Assembly: GCA_964035545.1 (NCBI GenBank)
Contig: OZ037765.1
Location: 16,364,698-16,424,697, forward strand
Length of the DNA stretch: 60,000 nucleotides
Direction: 5' to 3'
DNA from: Bugula neritina
Taxonomy: Eukaryota; Bryozoa; Gymnolaemata; Cheilostomatida; Bugulidae
The notes below the pieces were generated by a model, which worked only from the letters and a program-made list of their open reading frames with translations, was not told the origin of the DNA and made no database searches. This document shows, one piece after another, positions 1 through 12,628 of this stretch (positions are counted from its first letter, which is position 1; each line of letters begins with the position of its first letter). The position numbers and the translations under genes are program-made.

Positions 1-14
1 CTGGATCGGTCATA

Positions 15-103
15 ATGACCTTCACTGGAGCTCGAACTCATCACCATGACTTTGCGTTTACTAAGCCAACACTCTAACTTCTAGAGCACGACTGGCTGCT
101 TCC
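15..103 (-). mobile_element. tRNA-derived SINE fragment
   Basis: Read on the minus strand, this stretch has a tRNA-like head: GCAGCC, then an A-box-like segment around GCTCTAGAAGTTAGAG, then AGTAAACGCAAAGTCATG, then a B-box-like GAGTTCGAGCTCC. The same order of motifs recurs at 25453-25590 (plus) and 45195-45417 (minus), so it is a dispersed family. Only the head is recognisable here. It is too diverged to be a working tRNA gene. Confidence 0.55.
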
Positions 104-229
104 TTAAGTGAAGTGGTAGTAATAACGTAATACCAAGAGTAAGTCAATTTCTAACAGTAATACGAACACTGATAGTGTTACGACTCATACTGATAGCCTT
201 AACCTAGCTGTTCAGATCAACAATAAAAT

Positions 230-460
230 TTGAATTGGCTAGTACTATTAGTATTACTTATTAATATTAGTATTACTATTTTTATTTTCCATTAGTATTA
301 CTATTACAGTATTATAATTATTATTAGACTTAAAATATACTAGTGGCATTTTAAATTCACAATATCAATCATTTTAAATATAATCAATTACAATATCACT
401 ATATGAATATTAATTATAATATGAATAATATTAATTTTAAATTCAATACGAATATCAATA
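230..460. repeat. AT-rich degenerate trinucleotide tract
   Basis: Low-complexity sequence made of irregular ATT, AGT and ACT triplets such as TAGTATTACT, fading into AATATCAAT-type repeats. It lies in the first intron of the SERBP1/HABP4-like gene, immediately 3' of its coding exon. No coding signal is seen. Similar tracts occur at 1276-1668, 42598-43140 and 44020-44500. Confidence 0.6.
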
Positions 461-504
461 TATGCAATTCACTTTCAGAATGAAAATTATCAAGGATTTC
501 TTAC

Positions 505-772
505 CATCGTTTCTGGTATTTGTTTTAAATGGGGCGTTAGGATGGGCAGTTGGTTTCACATTACGTTTGGCAGAAGTCTTGCCAGAGTTCTTTTTGTCGA
601 TCTTTCCTTTGCTATTGGTAAGGTTGAGCTTGGCTTGCGTTGCCTGCTCAGCCGCCAGTTCAGCTTTTCTTTTCTTTTCGGCCAGTTGCTGCTCCAAAAT
701 TTCATGTGGATCTTCATCATCTTCTATTCCCAAGGCAAACCTATTTGTTGTCTGCACACTGTACTCTGTCAT
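505..772 (-). CDS. SERBP1/HABP4-like RNA-binding protein, first coding exon (partial)
   Basis: This is the first coding exon of a SERBP1/HABP4-family gene. It starts with ATG at 772-770 and runs 89 codons plus one base to a GTAAGA donor at 504. The N-terminus has the family hallmark, a TTNRFALG segment followed by an acidic DDEDPHEIL stretch, as in animal SERBP1 and HABP4 (NRF then DDESDP). A lysine/alanine-rich helix (AEKKRKAELAAEQ) and a basic, Gly/Asn-rich tail follow. Family members bind RNA and ribosomes, and SERBP1 occupies the mRNA channel of idle ribosomes. The RGG-rich middle and C-terminal part must lie beyond the left edge. The next gene (3092, plus strand) diverges from it across a repeat-rich gap. 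Assignment rests on this exon alone, so the paralogue cannot be named. Confidence 0.75.
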
Positions 773-1275
773 TTTTAATGATATAGCGGGATGTTGGTAA
801 AAACGACAGATTAAAATAATCTTAAGCTTACAATTGTGAAAAATAAGAGACCACCTCCAAATTTAGCGTGCTTAGACCAAGTCATCAAATGCACACAGGT
901 TTAAAGCTTTAATGATGTTTCTCAAATATATTTTACGTGCATATAGCGAGAGTGTAGTCAGCGTCATAGTCTGAGATTATTCTAATTAGCAGTTCATAAC
1001 CAATAACATTATACATAAAAAGTGACAGTTCTGCAGTACCTTGTTACTGGACCAAAACGTGCTTCTGCAGAAAATTGAAGCGTTGCAATCTATTAAATTT
1101 TGGTGTCACTATCACTGAACTCAAAATGGTCTTTTCCATTTCATTGGTCACCATCATAATATTAATTATAATAATATGATTATAACTATTTTTACCATTA
1201 CGCCCATTGATGGTGGTGCTGTCAAGGTGTTTCAATTTCACATTTAAGTTAACCCGTTAAACTTTTGACTTTGTA

Positions 1276-1668
1276 ATACTAATTAATAATTTACTGATTA
1301 CTCTAATAGTAATACTAATACTAATAGTATTACTAGTAGTAATAGTTATTATACTTATAGTAAATGTAATACTAATAGAGTAATACTAATAGTAATAGTG
1401 ATACTATTACTAATAGTAATACTCATAATAAAAGTAATGCTGACTCCAAGTAATAATATTAATTCATAATTCAATAATTGGTAATAAACTTTAAGTTTTA
1501 GTTTAAGCCCGTTAGTGTTGAGCGTTATGGCATTAGACTTAGTAATAGTATTACTATTACTAAGTCATACTAAGTGTAATAGTTATAGTAATACTGTTAC
1601 TTGTTAGTTGTTAGTGTTAGTGTTACTGTCACACTTGGTCTAAGTCTTACTGATAATGATACTAATAG
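1276..1668. repeat. Degenerate ACTAAT/AGTAAT trinucleotide tract
   Basis: Runs of triplets AAT, ACT, AGT and their complements are arranged irregularly (for example ACTAATAGTAATACTAATAG), with non-repeat breaks near 1440-1540. The period is 3, with an irregular higher-order 6/9-base alternation. The tract ends exactly where the MITE at 1669 begins, and the MITE's target duplication is itself the repeat unit ACTAATAG. Confidence 0.65.
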
Positions 1669-2161
1669 CAGGGTTGGGGCAATTGTAATTTGTAATTCAA
1701 TTACTAATTGGTTGTAATTAATTTCATTTCTTCTAGTAATTTAATGTAATCTGTAATTGGTGTATAAAAAAGGAATTCAAATTGTAATTAATTACATATC
1801 CAATGTAATTGATTTTTACACTTACTTTATAATTACAGGTCAATTACTTCAAGTTTCAACATCTTAAAAATTTCATACTTCGCCTACCATGCCTACTGTT
1901 AGATAACAAGTTCAGATTAAGTCAATGTGGTATAGTATGGCTGTTGACAACAAAGTAGGTTTACCACTGTAGTTGGACCCTAAAAGTGAGATTGCAGAAC
2001 TTCTATTTATCCTTTGTGAGAACAAAAGTAATTGTAATTAATTACATTGCCATGTAATTGTAATAAATTGCATTACTTTTCAACTGTAATTATAATTGTA
2101 ATTGACAAATGTTCATGTAATTGTAATTAATTAAATTCACATGTAATTGACCCCAACCTTA
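1669..2161. mobile_element. hAT-like MITE with TIRs and probable 8-bp target duplication
   Basis: The left end reads CAGGGTTGGGGCAATT and the right end is its imperfect reverse complement (AATTGACCCCAACCTTA). The body is built from repeated TGTAATTAATTACA-type palindromic units and has no ORF. Flanking 8-mers ACTAATAG (1661-1668) and ATTAATAG (2162-2169) differ at one base, consistent with an 8-bp duplication. CAGGG termini and 8-bp duplications are typical of hAT superfamily elements. At ~493 bp it is non-autonomous. Confidence 0.65.
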
Positions 2162-2451
2162 ATTAATAGACATACTCATAGTAGCTGACTTAGTCTTACA
2201 GGTCACCATCAGGCTTCATAACAATTTAGTCATTTTATTTTTAAACAATGGAATTCAATGTTGATAGCATTAAGCTAATACCTATACAGCTATAGCCTAT
2301 ACTGACTCATATTGCTATGGTAATACTTAAATTAACAGTAACAAACATTACCACTAAACAATTAGCATAATTATGAGTTACAGTCACAAATAAATTAAAT
2401 GTCGCACAACACTCACCTAACTACATGATGATGAAGGTAAAATAGCACAGG

Positions 2452-2565
2452 TAATAATGGCACAAAGGGAAAAGTAGGTAAAACTGACACATTTTCATTA
2501 TTGGGGTTTGGGCAAATCTAATATCAATGTGCCATTATTGCGTATGCCATTTTTACCTAAAGTCA
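2452..2565. repeat. Short imperfect inverted repeat
   Basis: TAATAATGGCACA near the left end is mirrored by TGTGCCATTATTG near 2530-2545, with additional partial pairing between GTAGGTAAAA and TTTTTACCTA. It may be a small hairpin or the remnant of a tiny inverted-repeat element. No target duplication is seen. Confidence 0.35.
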
Positions 2566-3091
2566 CATGAAGGAGGTAATTTGATGGACCTGAAAAGTTT
2601 TATAAGTTGACAAACATTTTTGAAATTTATGTAGCAATATAATTATAAATAAAGTGACCTTTTATAAAACAATGTTTACAAAAATGCTGGCTTTTATATT
2701 TATCTTAAAAATTTGACTATTTGTGAGTTTATAAAATCGGTTATTCATTGGAATGATAACGTGAGCTGCAACTTTTGAAGTTGTTTTGTGGCAACAAAAT
2801 TCTCTAAAAGCTGGCACTATGCACATCATTTCAACAGTCAAGAAGTGATCTAAAATTGAAATGAACTATTATGTGTGTAGTTTTAGTAAGCTTTATAAAA
2901 ACTGTTTATTGTTGGAGGCAAAAAAGTTGTAAAGCTATTCAAATGAAATGGGATATTTTTATAATATTTTGCATAAAGTAGATGTAATTAAACTTTTTGT
3001 TCAAAAAAGTAATATAATAAAACAGCATGGAGATGACATAGTTATTATTAAATGTCTACTGAATTAAGTTAATTTGCCCATTTAGAGAAAT

Positions 3092-6000
3092 ATGTTCAGA
3101 GCTGGGGATGAAGAGGAAGTCAGGTATTCATTGCTAAGCCAGGCAGCTGGGGACCTTACTGGTTCTGATGGCGAAGAATCAAATTGGCACTTTACATTTC
3201 ACCATTCTCCCAGCCGATTAGATCTTATTCAAAACACAATAAAGGGCTTAAATTGTCACAAAAGATCAGGTATGACTCAGAAATATTTGTTCACCTTCTT
3301 GTCTCATTTAATAGGGACCTGTGCTAATGATTGAAAAAATTTGTTCTGTATGATTGGTTATTGCAGTTCCCTGTAATAAATATAATATAATTGTCTTCAT
3401 TTATTGGTATTTTTAAGACCTCATTATTGGTCCACAATCTTGTAGTGTATATATATTTAGAATTGGGGTTATTGCTAGAGATATAATCTCAACAAGCTTC
3501 TTGTGGTAATTTACATAGGTAGGTTCTTTGGATGTCTGGTGACGTTCTGCAGTGGAGTATTGCTGGCATGTTGTATCCTTATCATCGTCGTATCCGTCAG
3601 CCCACTCTCTTTCTCTCTCCAGCCTAACCCATCCACCAATGAGGATGACTTGTCTCAAGTGTCTATTGATTCTCAACTGCCAGGGCAGGCATCTCCTGAT
3701 GGCATTATGCCTCCACCTGTTAAGTCTTCTGACCCATCAGTGTTCTCTGATTGGGAGTTTGAATTATTAAATGTAGGTAAGTATAAATCAAGTAGTTATG
3801 TGCTCTTGTTAGTTCAGTAACCTGCAATAGTCTATAAGCAACCTGTTTAATACGCAACAGGCCATTGCCACACTGCAACAGCATAATTATTAGAGCTGTC
3901 AGATACATACATATATAGACTGCAACTAATAGCTCTATCCCACGACACTCTCAATGTTTTGACAGGCAGTGAATCCCCTCTCAGGTCATTGGATATTAAT
4001 GATGATGGCAGTTGGGATATTATGTTGGGACTTGTTTATAGTAAGCTGGGGTACACCAATCAAACCAAACACTGCAAGTTGCATGGTGCAGGTAAGCCGG
4101 TGTAGAGTATTTTCAAATAAAAAATGTCTTGGTTCTAAACCCAAACATCTTGTTTTTACAGTGTGTTTTGTGCGCATATTTCTTCAAATAATTAATCCAT
4201 ACGTGCAATGGTGATGTTGAGTTGAGTTGGATAATATTAGACTGTCAAAGTATTTAAACTCGGACACAAGAGTTGTCCAACTAATAGTTATTCTATAATC
4301 ACATTGACGTTGACATCGGAAATGTTTGTGCTTGACTGCTTGCAAGTGACTTGTGGATTGACATTAATGTTAGTTTATGATATTGTATTGCAATGTGATA
4401 AATTATAAATAATATGTTGCAAAGATACTCTACTACTTATTAGAGTTCGTCTGAGATTTAGTTTAATGATTTCTATCGCTGTGACCTGCAACTCGTCTTT
4501 GTTTCATAATATTGGAAATAAGCTATTTACTAGCATTTTCTGATGTTCAATTGTATGCTAAAGGCAGCAATTTTGATGCTTGATAACTATAGTAAGGTAG
4601 TTTTATTTGTTATTGCACTTGGCAGCATGTATATATGGTCTTTGTTATTTCAAACTTTTAAACCACCCTTCAGGTTAATTTGTGTGTTGCAGTGGCTAAG
4701 AATAGTGGTAATAATAATTATCAGTAATTAGTGTTAGTTCTCTACCACTGTGACCACTGAGCTGGACTGCAACATCATCAGCAGGTGAGCTGAATGGCAA
4801 TAATTATATGGAGAAATGTGTGCACAAATTTTATTGTAAAAACAGTTAGTTGTGGTATGCAACTCTCAAATTGTATTCAACTGATAGCTTAGGCTTTAGA
4901 TCTCTTTAAGCTGTATAAGAGTAACTATGCAATTTACTCTATGGATATATCTGCTCACCTTTACATTTTTATTACATAATACAGCTGCTTTCATTTAAAA
5001 AATAAAATAATTTTAGTGTTAAATTATACTTTACTGTAATGATTGATATCTTGTTGTGTTTGGTTGAATTTAAGCTCAATAGTTTCTGCTTTCCGATTTA
5101 TTATGTTGGTTGAATGAATATATGCTGGTATCACATTAATTTTGTTGTACAGTTGGGAAAGGTGGCAGTTAATGGTGTAGGTGATGTGTTGGTTAGCATT
5201 CACTGCAGTTGTTGCTGGCAGAGTGTGCGCCATCTCCATAAACTGTATTTCAAATAGAGCATTTTTCAAGTATTTATACACGTCAGGCATGAAAAGTACA
5301 CCTCTTATCACATACACAATAAAATTGAAAAATAGTAAACCAATATAATTGATATTCACAAGACTTTTAAGCAATTATGTCAAAGTAGCAAAACTGAGGA
5401 GTATAACACTAGTTTTAGCCATCCTTTGCCTATACATCATAGTATGGTAGTCATTTTATGCATAATCGTGAAGAAAATGAAGCCAATAAGTTGAATGTTA
5501 GAAAATTGGCAGATGGCCTATGCACTTTGTTGTTATAAGCCTTACTACATGAACAAAGTTTTTCAGCTCATTTTCTTTGTGATTTATTTACTCTAATTTT
5601 GATGTAGGCTCTGGGTGTAAAGGTGGCATATTGGCCTTGGATGGGCGGAATGGTGAGATTTTGTGGAGAATGCACACAAAGGATGAAGTCTACGAGCTTA
5701 CTTGTCCTGATTCGTATGATGTGAATGGAGATGGTGCATCAGATTGTATAGCTTCTGGAAGATTTGGTACATTTATGGCTTTTGATCCCAGAGCAGGTAA
5801 TGCATTATTTGAAGAAGTTATTTTGCTTATTGATTTTGGTGAGAATCATTTGCTGCATGAAAGGATTAGTAAAGGGATATGTCCATCCCTGTTAGAGTTT
5901 GTGCTCATCATCCATAATTGGCTTTTTCTTAAAATCTTGCAGCATATATTTGTCATGTAGGTGTGTTTTGCTTTTAGGAAAGATGATATGGTCTATGCCA

Positions 6001-9000
6001 ACATCTGTAAACATGAAGTGGAATGTGTTTGCTGCTGCTTTCATCCAGGACATTGATGATGATGGTGTGGGGGACATGGTGGTAGTCAATGGAGGTGACA
6101 CCACCTTTCAAGCTGGGGTAATCTGCACATGGCATTTTGTCTTTTTGTCTCAGTAGTAAGAATGCTTGTGCATCAGTATAATGTTCAACCACTAAGATGG
6201 GTTGTTTTCTTTGGAAGGAGTTGAATAGGCCAGGTAACTGGGTAGTGGTGGTGAGTGGTAGAACTGGTGATATGATAGGAGAGAAGACTCTGCCTGTTCC
6301 TGATGACCATGAGAGTTACAGTCTACCTACTGTCTACAACATGCCTGATGGCTCCCAGTATATCTTCTTTGGTTCAGGAGGAGAGACTATACGAGGTACA
6401 TAAGCTCCCTTTCTGCCTTTACTGCAAAACTAGTAACTTTACTGGTTAAGCACACGGACAGCTAGTTTTATGACTATTGTATGTGCAAACAAAACATCAA
6501 TCTTATTGAATAAACTGAGACGATGATCATAATTTAAGTGTAAATCACATTATTGGAGGTAGAAGTTTGATTGTTCTAATTGGTAATTCCATTGCTTCTT
6601 ACAAAATATCTGCTCTTGAAAATATTTTTGGTTGATTTCTTTTCCTATTTAACAAAATATGATTTGTAAACTAATGTTTTCTTATACCATAGTTGAATAT
6701 TAATTTACTAGTATATAAATTTGTATGTATAATGCAAAACAATTTGGTGTTTAAAACTCTTCAATTTCAGAATTATTCTGAATAGCAGTTAGTTTTCTAG
6801 CACCTATAAGGCTGTGATAGCTAAACTAAATGGTTCTGCATCCTTCTTAGGCTTAGAGGACCGCTATTTTCAGGTTTGCTATCAGGGTGTGTGTAATTAA
6901 CATTTGGTTGTGGTGCTATGATTAATCAATATTTTTATGCCACTCTTCCTTTCCCATCGGCATTTGTTGCTCCTAATATTTATTTAATTGTATATTTTTA
7001 CGCTGCCGAGTAATTGCTTGGTTTCTCTCACTGCTTCTAAGTTCTTTTTACATCTAAGATACTTACCATCAGATCTTCAAGTAATGGTAAACTTAAAATC
7101 AATTAACGAACTTTTTTGTTAAGAAAATAATATATTCAGACACTTTTTTATATCAATACATAGCTGGTTAATCAATCAAAATTAGAAGAATACTTTACAT
7201 ATACCCTGTCTAGTTCTCCCTTAAATTATCGCTGAAACCCAAACTAGAAAATAATCAAATTGGCTTAGAGTTTTCGGTTTTCCTGTGTAATGAGCTATGC
7301 TGAATTGTTTTAGACGCCCACATTTTGTAGAATGCAGAATGTACTAAAGTTCATAATGGCCGGGTAGCAGGGTCAAACAATCCTAATAAGCTGACTTTTA
7401 CATGGTGTTGGCTTACTTGCTGTATTGGATTGGCATACTTAGCATAGCATATAATTATATAGGTGGCCTTCATATGATTTCATTGAAAGACCTACTGACC
7501 TACATCCGCCCACTCAACCCTTATCAGTTGAAGGGAGGCTATACTTATTGGAATGAAGTAGCTCATACGAAACATGTAACTGGAGTCGTTACACTTTACT
7601 GGTAAACACTCGATTTAGCTGCCAGTCTAAGTTAAGAATACACACCAAACCTTGAGTGCTGTGTTATAGGAACAAACAGCTAAACACATTTGGTGGTGTT
7701 GCAATTTATCAAAAAAAATTTGCTGCATAAATTTTGAGATAATTTGCCAGTGTTAATTTTTAAGTTGATTCAATTTAACAATATAACAGTTTAAAAAAAT
7801 GTTTATTAGGTGCATTGTATATATTTCAAAATAGTTTCAATATAATATTTTGTAACTGCCCTTTAAATTTAGCTTAATGTAAATTTTAAAGATGTAGAGC
7901 TGTTTGTTATCAGGACGAACATGAAGGGAGTTATACTACCAGTTACTTTTGCTGACCTCAACAATGATGGAATGAACGATATCTTAGCTATTACTTTTGA
8001 CGGCATTGTTTTGGCATACTCTGGCGTAGACCTGACATACCTCTGGCCACCACAGAACTTCTCAGTTGGCACGGCCAGCACAGAGAGTTACTCGTGAGTA
8101 AGACAGCTGTTTGTAAATGTGTTGTTACTAGTAGCTTTTCTTGTAGCCATTATCAGCAGCTATTCTGGCTCCTATTGCCAGTCCTTCTTCTAATAATCAT
8201 AACTCTGACTCGTCACAAATAACTACTATTGTATCACTAGCTGCTGGCTCTAGTCACCGCTTACGCCTTGTGCTATTAGATTTTTTGACAAATTTTCATT
8301 ATTTGTTGACTACTGCAGTAATCTCTCAATTTTATTTCACATAAATATGGGCCATTGTATGTCTTTTTTGTAAATATGTTGAATATAATTAGGTTTTTTA
8401 TGTAATTTTTATTTTATAATTCTTGTTTACTTTTTACATGTTTTATATTTGAAACGTAATTTATTAGATTTAGCTAAAATTTTAACTTGCCAAAATTTGC
8501 TTCTTTTTTTCTAGTTTCCCAGGGTTTGGCTTTTTCAATGATGATCAGTATCTTGATATCATGATAGGCTGGCAAACTGGAAGTTATCCTTTGTATGACT
8601 CTCTGATGGTTAGTTGACTTCAATTCCTAACCAAACTTGTTAAACCTGTGTAGTAGTTGTTTATTATTCTCAATAATCATGTGTTATGTTTTTAATTTTT
8701 GATTAGTATCTAGCCCTAGAAATATGGTTCATTAAGGGCGTAATAGTTTTTGACCTGTGCTATAAATAGTGCTTTTTGCTGTTGACTTCCATAATTTATA
8801 AATGTAAAAAAAAACTTTGGAACTACCTTTAAAGAAGTTGGTTTACAGCTTGAAAAGGCTTTCAGTCAACACATTATGCTAATAGCAATTGCAGAAGTCT
8901 AAATCTTGAACTTTAAAACAGATCTTTAAATTTCCAGGTTCAGCTGCTTGACTTCTAAAGCTATGGCTCATTTACAAACTATTGTGGTACATCTTTAGCT

Positions 9001-11908
9001 TTTTTGAGAACAACTTGAAAAATTAAAAATTTATTTTGCAAGAAAAAATATCTGTTAAGTGTTGGTGCGCTTGTTATAATTAATGAATTTTACACTATGG
9101 GATTACAATAGAAGTTTCAAAAAAGTGAACAATGTGTTTAAATTTTTAAAACTCCAGACAATCTACTATTTTTGGTGAAAGAAATCACTACTCCAAAAAA
9201 TTGCTATACAAACAAAAAATTGAGTTATGCCTCAACTTGTATATGAATACAACTTTATGATTTTTCCAAACCTCTGTAATCTGCATTGTTTTGGAAATTG
9301 AACTTTAATAATAAGGAAGTTGTGTGCCCATTGCTTTTTTGTTATTTGCTACTTCTGTTTTCTCTTTATATCTTTACAATCAAGTAATAGTAAAAAAAAA
9401 TGTGTTTTCAACCTCATTACTTATCAAATTACCTGCTTTAATCCATATCACTAAATTTGTTTTGAAAAATTGTGAAGACTGTATGATTTTTATGATATGT
9501 GTGTGGTTATTTCATGTTGCGAACCGTTACCTATTCAACTTTCTGCACTAACATCAATAAGTTATGGTTTTGTTGCAGATCTACATTCTAGATGGTAAAT
9601 CAGGGGATGTGCTGTGGTATAAGGACAGTCCAGGGGCGTATGATTACACTGTATCACCACCTCTAACTCTCTCCACTTCCATGTCATTCAGAGATGCTTT
9701 CATATTTAGAATCAGTTCAACAAATGTTCCATTCAAAATACTTACTAATCACAGCGTAAGTACAACGGTATCCGACCGCCAGTTTCTATGTAAGTAGGTG
9801 ACCAGCTCTCTCAGCACTCTATTTGTTACCTCTCTATCTGCATGCAAGTTCAGTGCTACCCGATGTGTAATATATAGCATATATATTGTTGAATGATGTA
9901 GTCACGGGACTGCTTTCTCTTGCAGGATCCTGACCACTCCGATTTACTCACTAAGCGGCATATTGGAATGCATGAGAAAGGTATTAGTGTTTCCCCTATT
10001 GCTATCGTTAGTTTGAATTCATAGAAGTAAACAAAATTTTGTGGTTCACTTGTTTTACTTTGCAAATCACTACACAAGTGCCCTTCTGGTACATGTGCTG
10101 GTTGTGCTGTATATACAAGCCGATTAGTATTTAATGTGCACCTCATACACTAACTTCCAGTGTATGCCCTAATTGCTAATAAGTTATTTTGCAGGTGCCC
10201 AGTCGTGTGATGACATGGACACTAAGTTTGTTGACACATTTATTATGGACAGAAGCAATATGGAGTCACCTCTACTTTTATATACTCAACACGCTCAGCC
10301 ATATTATTACAGTGCGTATTCTTCTATACTGCAATCTGTGTTGTTCTATATTATAACATGTATTATTATTTCTTTTTTAAAACATTATTTGATATACCAA
10401 TGTTGTTGATTTCTAAACTGCTGGTGCCATATGAGAATTGCATTGGGTTTTCCAGACGTCACAAAAGAGCTGGTTGAGGAGTATAAGATGACCAGCTTAA
10501 TAAGTAGCCTACCTGACAGTAAAAGGCAGCGTTATCCTAGACATGCTGGCAGCCATGATGATGCAGAGACGAACAGCGACTCTATGCAGAAGTGCTCAAG
10601 GTTTAATCCTCGAGACTCATCAGCAGGTAGAAGTAGACATCAGTTACACAGCAGATTATATAACCATAGCAACTCAGTCTTCAGACTGTTTGGGCAGATG
10701 TCTGCATGGTTTTGCAGCAGTATTAATCTAATCTTTGCAATAATGTACTCTACTATAGTGTTTGTCACCAATAGTTATGCAACTAATGTGGTCTCTAAAA
10801 CGACTTAGAGGTGTGAAGTGATGTTGAAAACTTATTAATTCAATTTGTTATTATACAAACACTATTGCTTATAATAATGAATGTGATGAGACAATATTTG
10901 CCCAAGTTTTGTCCCATGGCTACTGTAGGCCTGTATAGTTTGATTAGATGAATAGTTCATGCTTGTGAATGGACTAAATCGTTGTTTTAACATTTCCACA
11001 TTGTGCAACATATAGGTTGTGTTTACAGGTATATTGTTGGATATCAACAATGATGGTGAAATAGACTATGTTACTGTGGATGTTGCCTTTACTAATCCAA
11101 ATGTTTATGGCTATCATCCTGCATCTGGTGTGGTTCTCAAAACTATAATTCGAAAGTTCAGTCTTGAGAAACTGTGGAAACTAAAGTTGTTGCCTCAGGT
11201 AAGTTCAGGTGCACAACTTTTAATAGATAATTGCTATACTATGGCCCAGTGCACTGGTCTAGTAAGTGCTAGGTCATTAGTTCCATTAGTGCCCTTGATA
11301 ATGCCAGGAAGAGCACTGATCACAGTTACTGCTGTGCTGTAGTCAAACCATGTTGCCAGCGTGGTGAGAGGCATGATCTGCATGAAACACTTACACAACT
11401 ATTCTCATAGTGGTGCAGGATGAAAAAAGCAAAAGTGTAATGGAGGCTTCAATATACTGTAATAATAGTAATAGGCAGTTGGTGTAAATATGAGCAGTTT
11501 GTTAATATTTCAGGAAAGGTTTTTATTTGCTACAAATCGCTACACAGTATTATCTGTTGATGATTAACATTCTGTATTATTTATTATTATGCTAGTTAGT
11601 TGGCTTTAAATTAGGTTTAGTGATCATTGTATTTCTGTGACGTTGTGACCTTAGTAAAATATGCTGACAGCTCACATTGAATTCAAATTTATTGCTAAGG
11701 AGAATGGGGCAAAAGTAGGTCGTTCAGATTTGGGTTTGTATAAACCAAATCAACTGTAGAATAATGCTCATTTCAGATCAATCTCAAGGAAGTTACGGCG
11801 ACTTTTTCCTCTGCGGAAAGAATTCCATTGGCTAATATTTCTCTCGCTCATATGTCAACTCAGAAGTGGCCGCAGCATTTAGGTCGATATCAAAATGGAG
11901 TATATTAG
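3092..11908 (+). CDS. FAM234-like single-pass membrane protein with FG-GAP-type repeats
   Basis: Fifteen coding exons: 3092-3269, 3519-3776, 3966-4091, 5608-5796, 5978-6117, 6218-6395, 7463-7601, 7914-8093, 8515-8608, 9579-9755, 9926-9980, 10195-10311, 10456-10626, 11029-11198, 11777-11908. All phases agree and give 767 aa ending in TAG. The first ~60 residues are acidic and lack a signal peptide. One hydrophobic segment (about residues 63-88, containing LLACCILIIVVSV) predicts a type II anchor with the large C-terminal part outside the cytosol. FG-GAP/calcium-loop motifs occur at DINDDGSWD (~155), DVNGDGASD (~225), DIDDDGVGD (~275), DLNNDGMND (~417) and DINNDGEID (~672). Propeller-like strands LALDGRNGEILW and IYILDGKSGDVLW are typical of FAM234A/B (ITFG3). 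The function of this family is poorly known. It is longer than the human proteins (about 550-620 aa). The start is chosen at the first ATG after a probable 3' splice site; an alternative acceptor at 6221 would drop one residue. Confidence 0.88.
11246..11345 (+). mobile_element. Degenerate SINE fragment
   Basis: Within the last FAM234-like intron. It contains GTCTAGTAAGTGCTAGGTCAT, then TAGTTCC, then GCCAGGAAGAGCACTGAT, in the same order as the SINE copy at 25453-25590 (AGGTCATGGATTCAAAGCCC, then GCCAGGAAGAGCATCTGAT). It is diverged and truncated. Confidence 0.4.
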
Positions 11909-12317
11909 AATATTTATAATCAGAGACAATCTCTTATTTTTACATCACGTTTAGTTCATGTTGACAAATCTCTTTGCACACTCTTTGTAAGTGACTGTGC
12001 AGAATATATATTCTAGTCATAATCCGTTGCACTTTTATTACTTCATTATTGCAAATATTTATATTCACTACTTTTGTCAATTTTAGCATACTTTTAAATT
12101 TACAATCTCTACACTTGTATATGGCTATATTATATTTTATTAATTATTTGCCTAAATTTCATCTTTGTCATGTATTTTGATGGTGTCTATATATTTATGT
12201 TCCAGTGTTTTGTTAACATGGGCAATTTCTAGACATTAGGAGCAATATAATTTTGAAGTCTACGTAGTTCATTATTAGAAGTTAGCAAAGCGTTTTTATA
12301 TCACTCGCAATATCAAT

Positions 12318-12329
12318 AATAAATTTATT
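12318..12329. terminator. Palindromic bidirectional poly(A) signal AATAAATTTATT
   Basis: AATAAA on the plus strand (12318-12323) abuts TTTATT (12324-12329), which is AATAAA on the minus strand. It lies 409 bp past the FAM234-like stop (11908) and 300 bp past the C16orf89-like stop (12629, minus). It could serve both convergent genes, which would then overlap slightly at their 3' ends. Such hexamers arise often by chance in AT-rich DNA. Confidence 0.45.
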
Positions 12330-12628
12330 TTAGCAGTGTTTGCTGCTATAGCAAACTTTATTGTTGGGTTAATAATAATGTATGATTCAGTTACAGTACT
12401 ATTATACTCAATATACCCTATTTGTTGCTAGTCATGTGCTACAATTAGGAATCCAGAAGTAAAGCTAATGCAGGTTTTGTTAATTGAACTTCAGGTGCTC
12501 ATTATTGAAAATAGAATTCTTATTCAATTGATTGAACAAGTAGAACAGTACATAAAGATAATAATTGGAACAATGGTAGTACATCAAATAGTAATAACTA
12601 TTTCTAAACAGCTCAAACAGGCTCTGAG

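Larger units (their letters stand above)
773..3091. other. Divergent intergenic region, repeat-filled
   Basis: This gap separates the SERBP1/HABP4-like start from the FAM234-like start. It holds ACT/AAT trinucleotide tracts (1276-1668), a hAT-like MITE (1669-2161) and a short fold at 2452-2565. No further coding exon is supported. Promoters for both flanking genes should lie here, but no clear TATA or initiator can be picked out of such AT-rich sequence. A likely 3' splice site (CATTTAG) at about 3085 suggests a 5' non-coding exon of the FAM234-like gene somewhere within the gap. Confidence 0.5.

Noticed and set aside
462-800. 112-codon plus-strand frame over the SERBP1/HABP4-like exon
   Set aside because: It is the antisense shadow of a convincing family exon; its hydrophobic composition mirrors the Lys/Glu-rich true frame.
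5024-5374. 116-codon open frame on the minus strand inside a FAM234-like intron
   Set aside because: It has no recognisable domain, its composition follows the local AT content, and it shows no splice-linked partner. Long chance frames are expected in a window this size.
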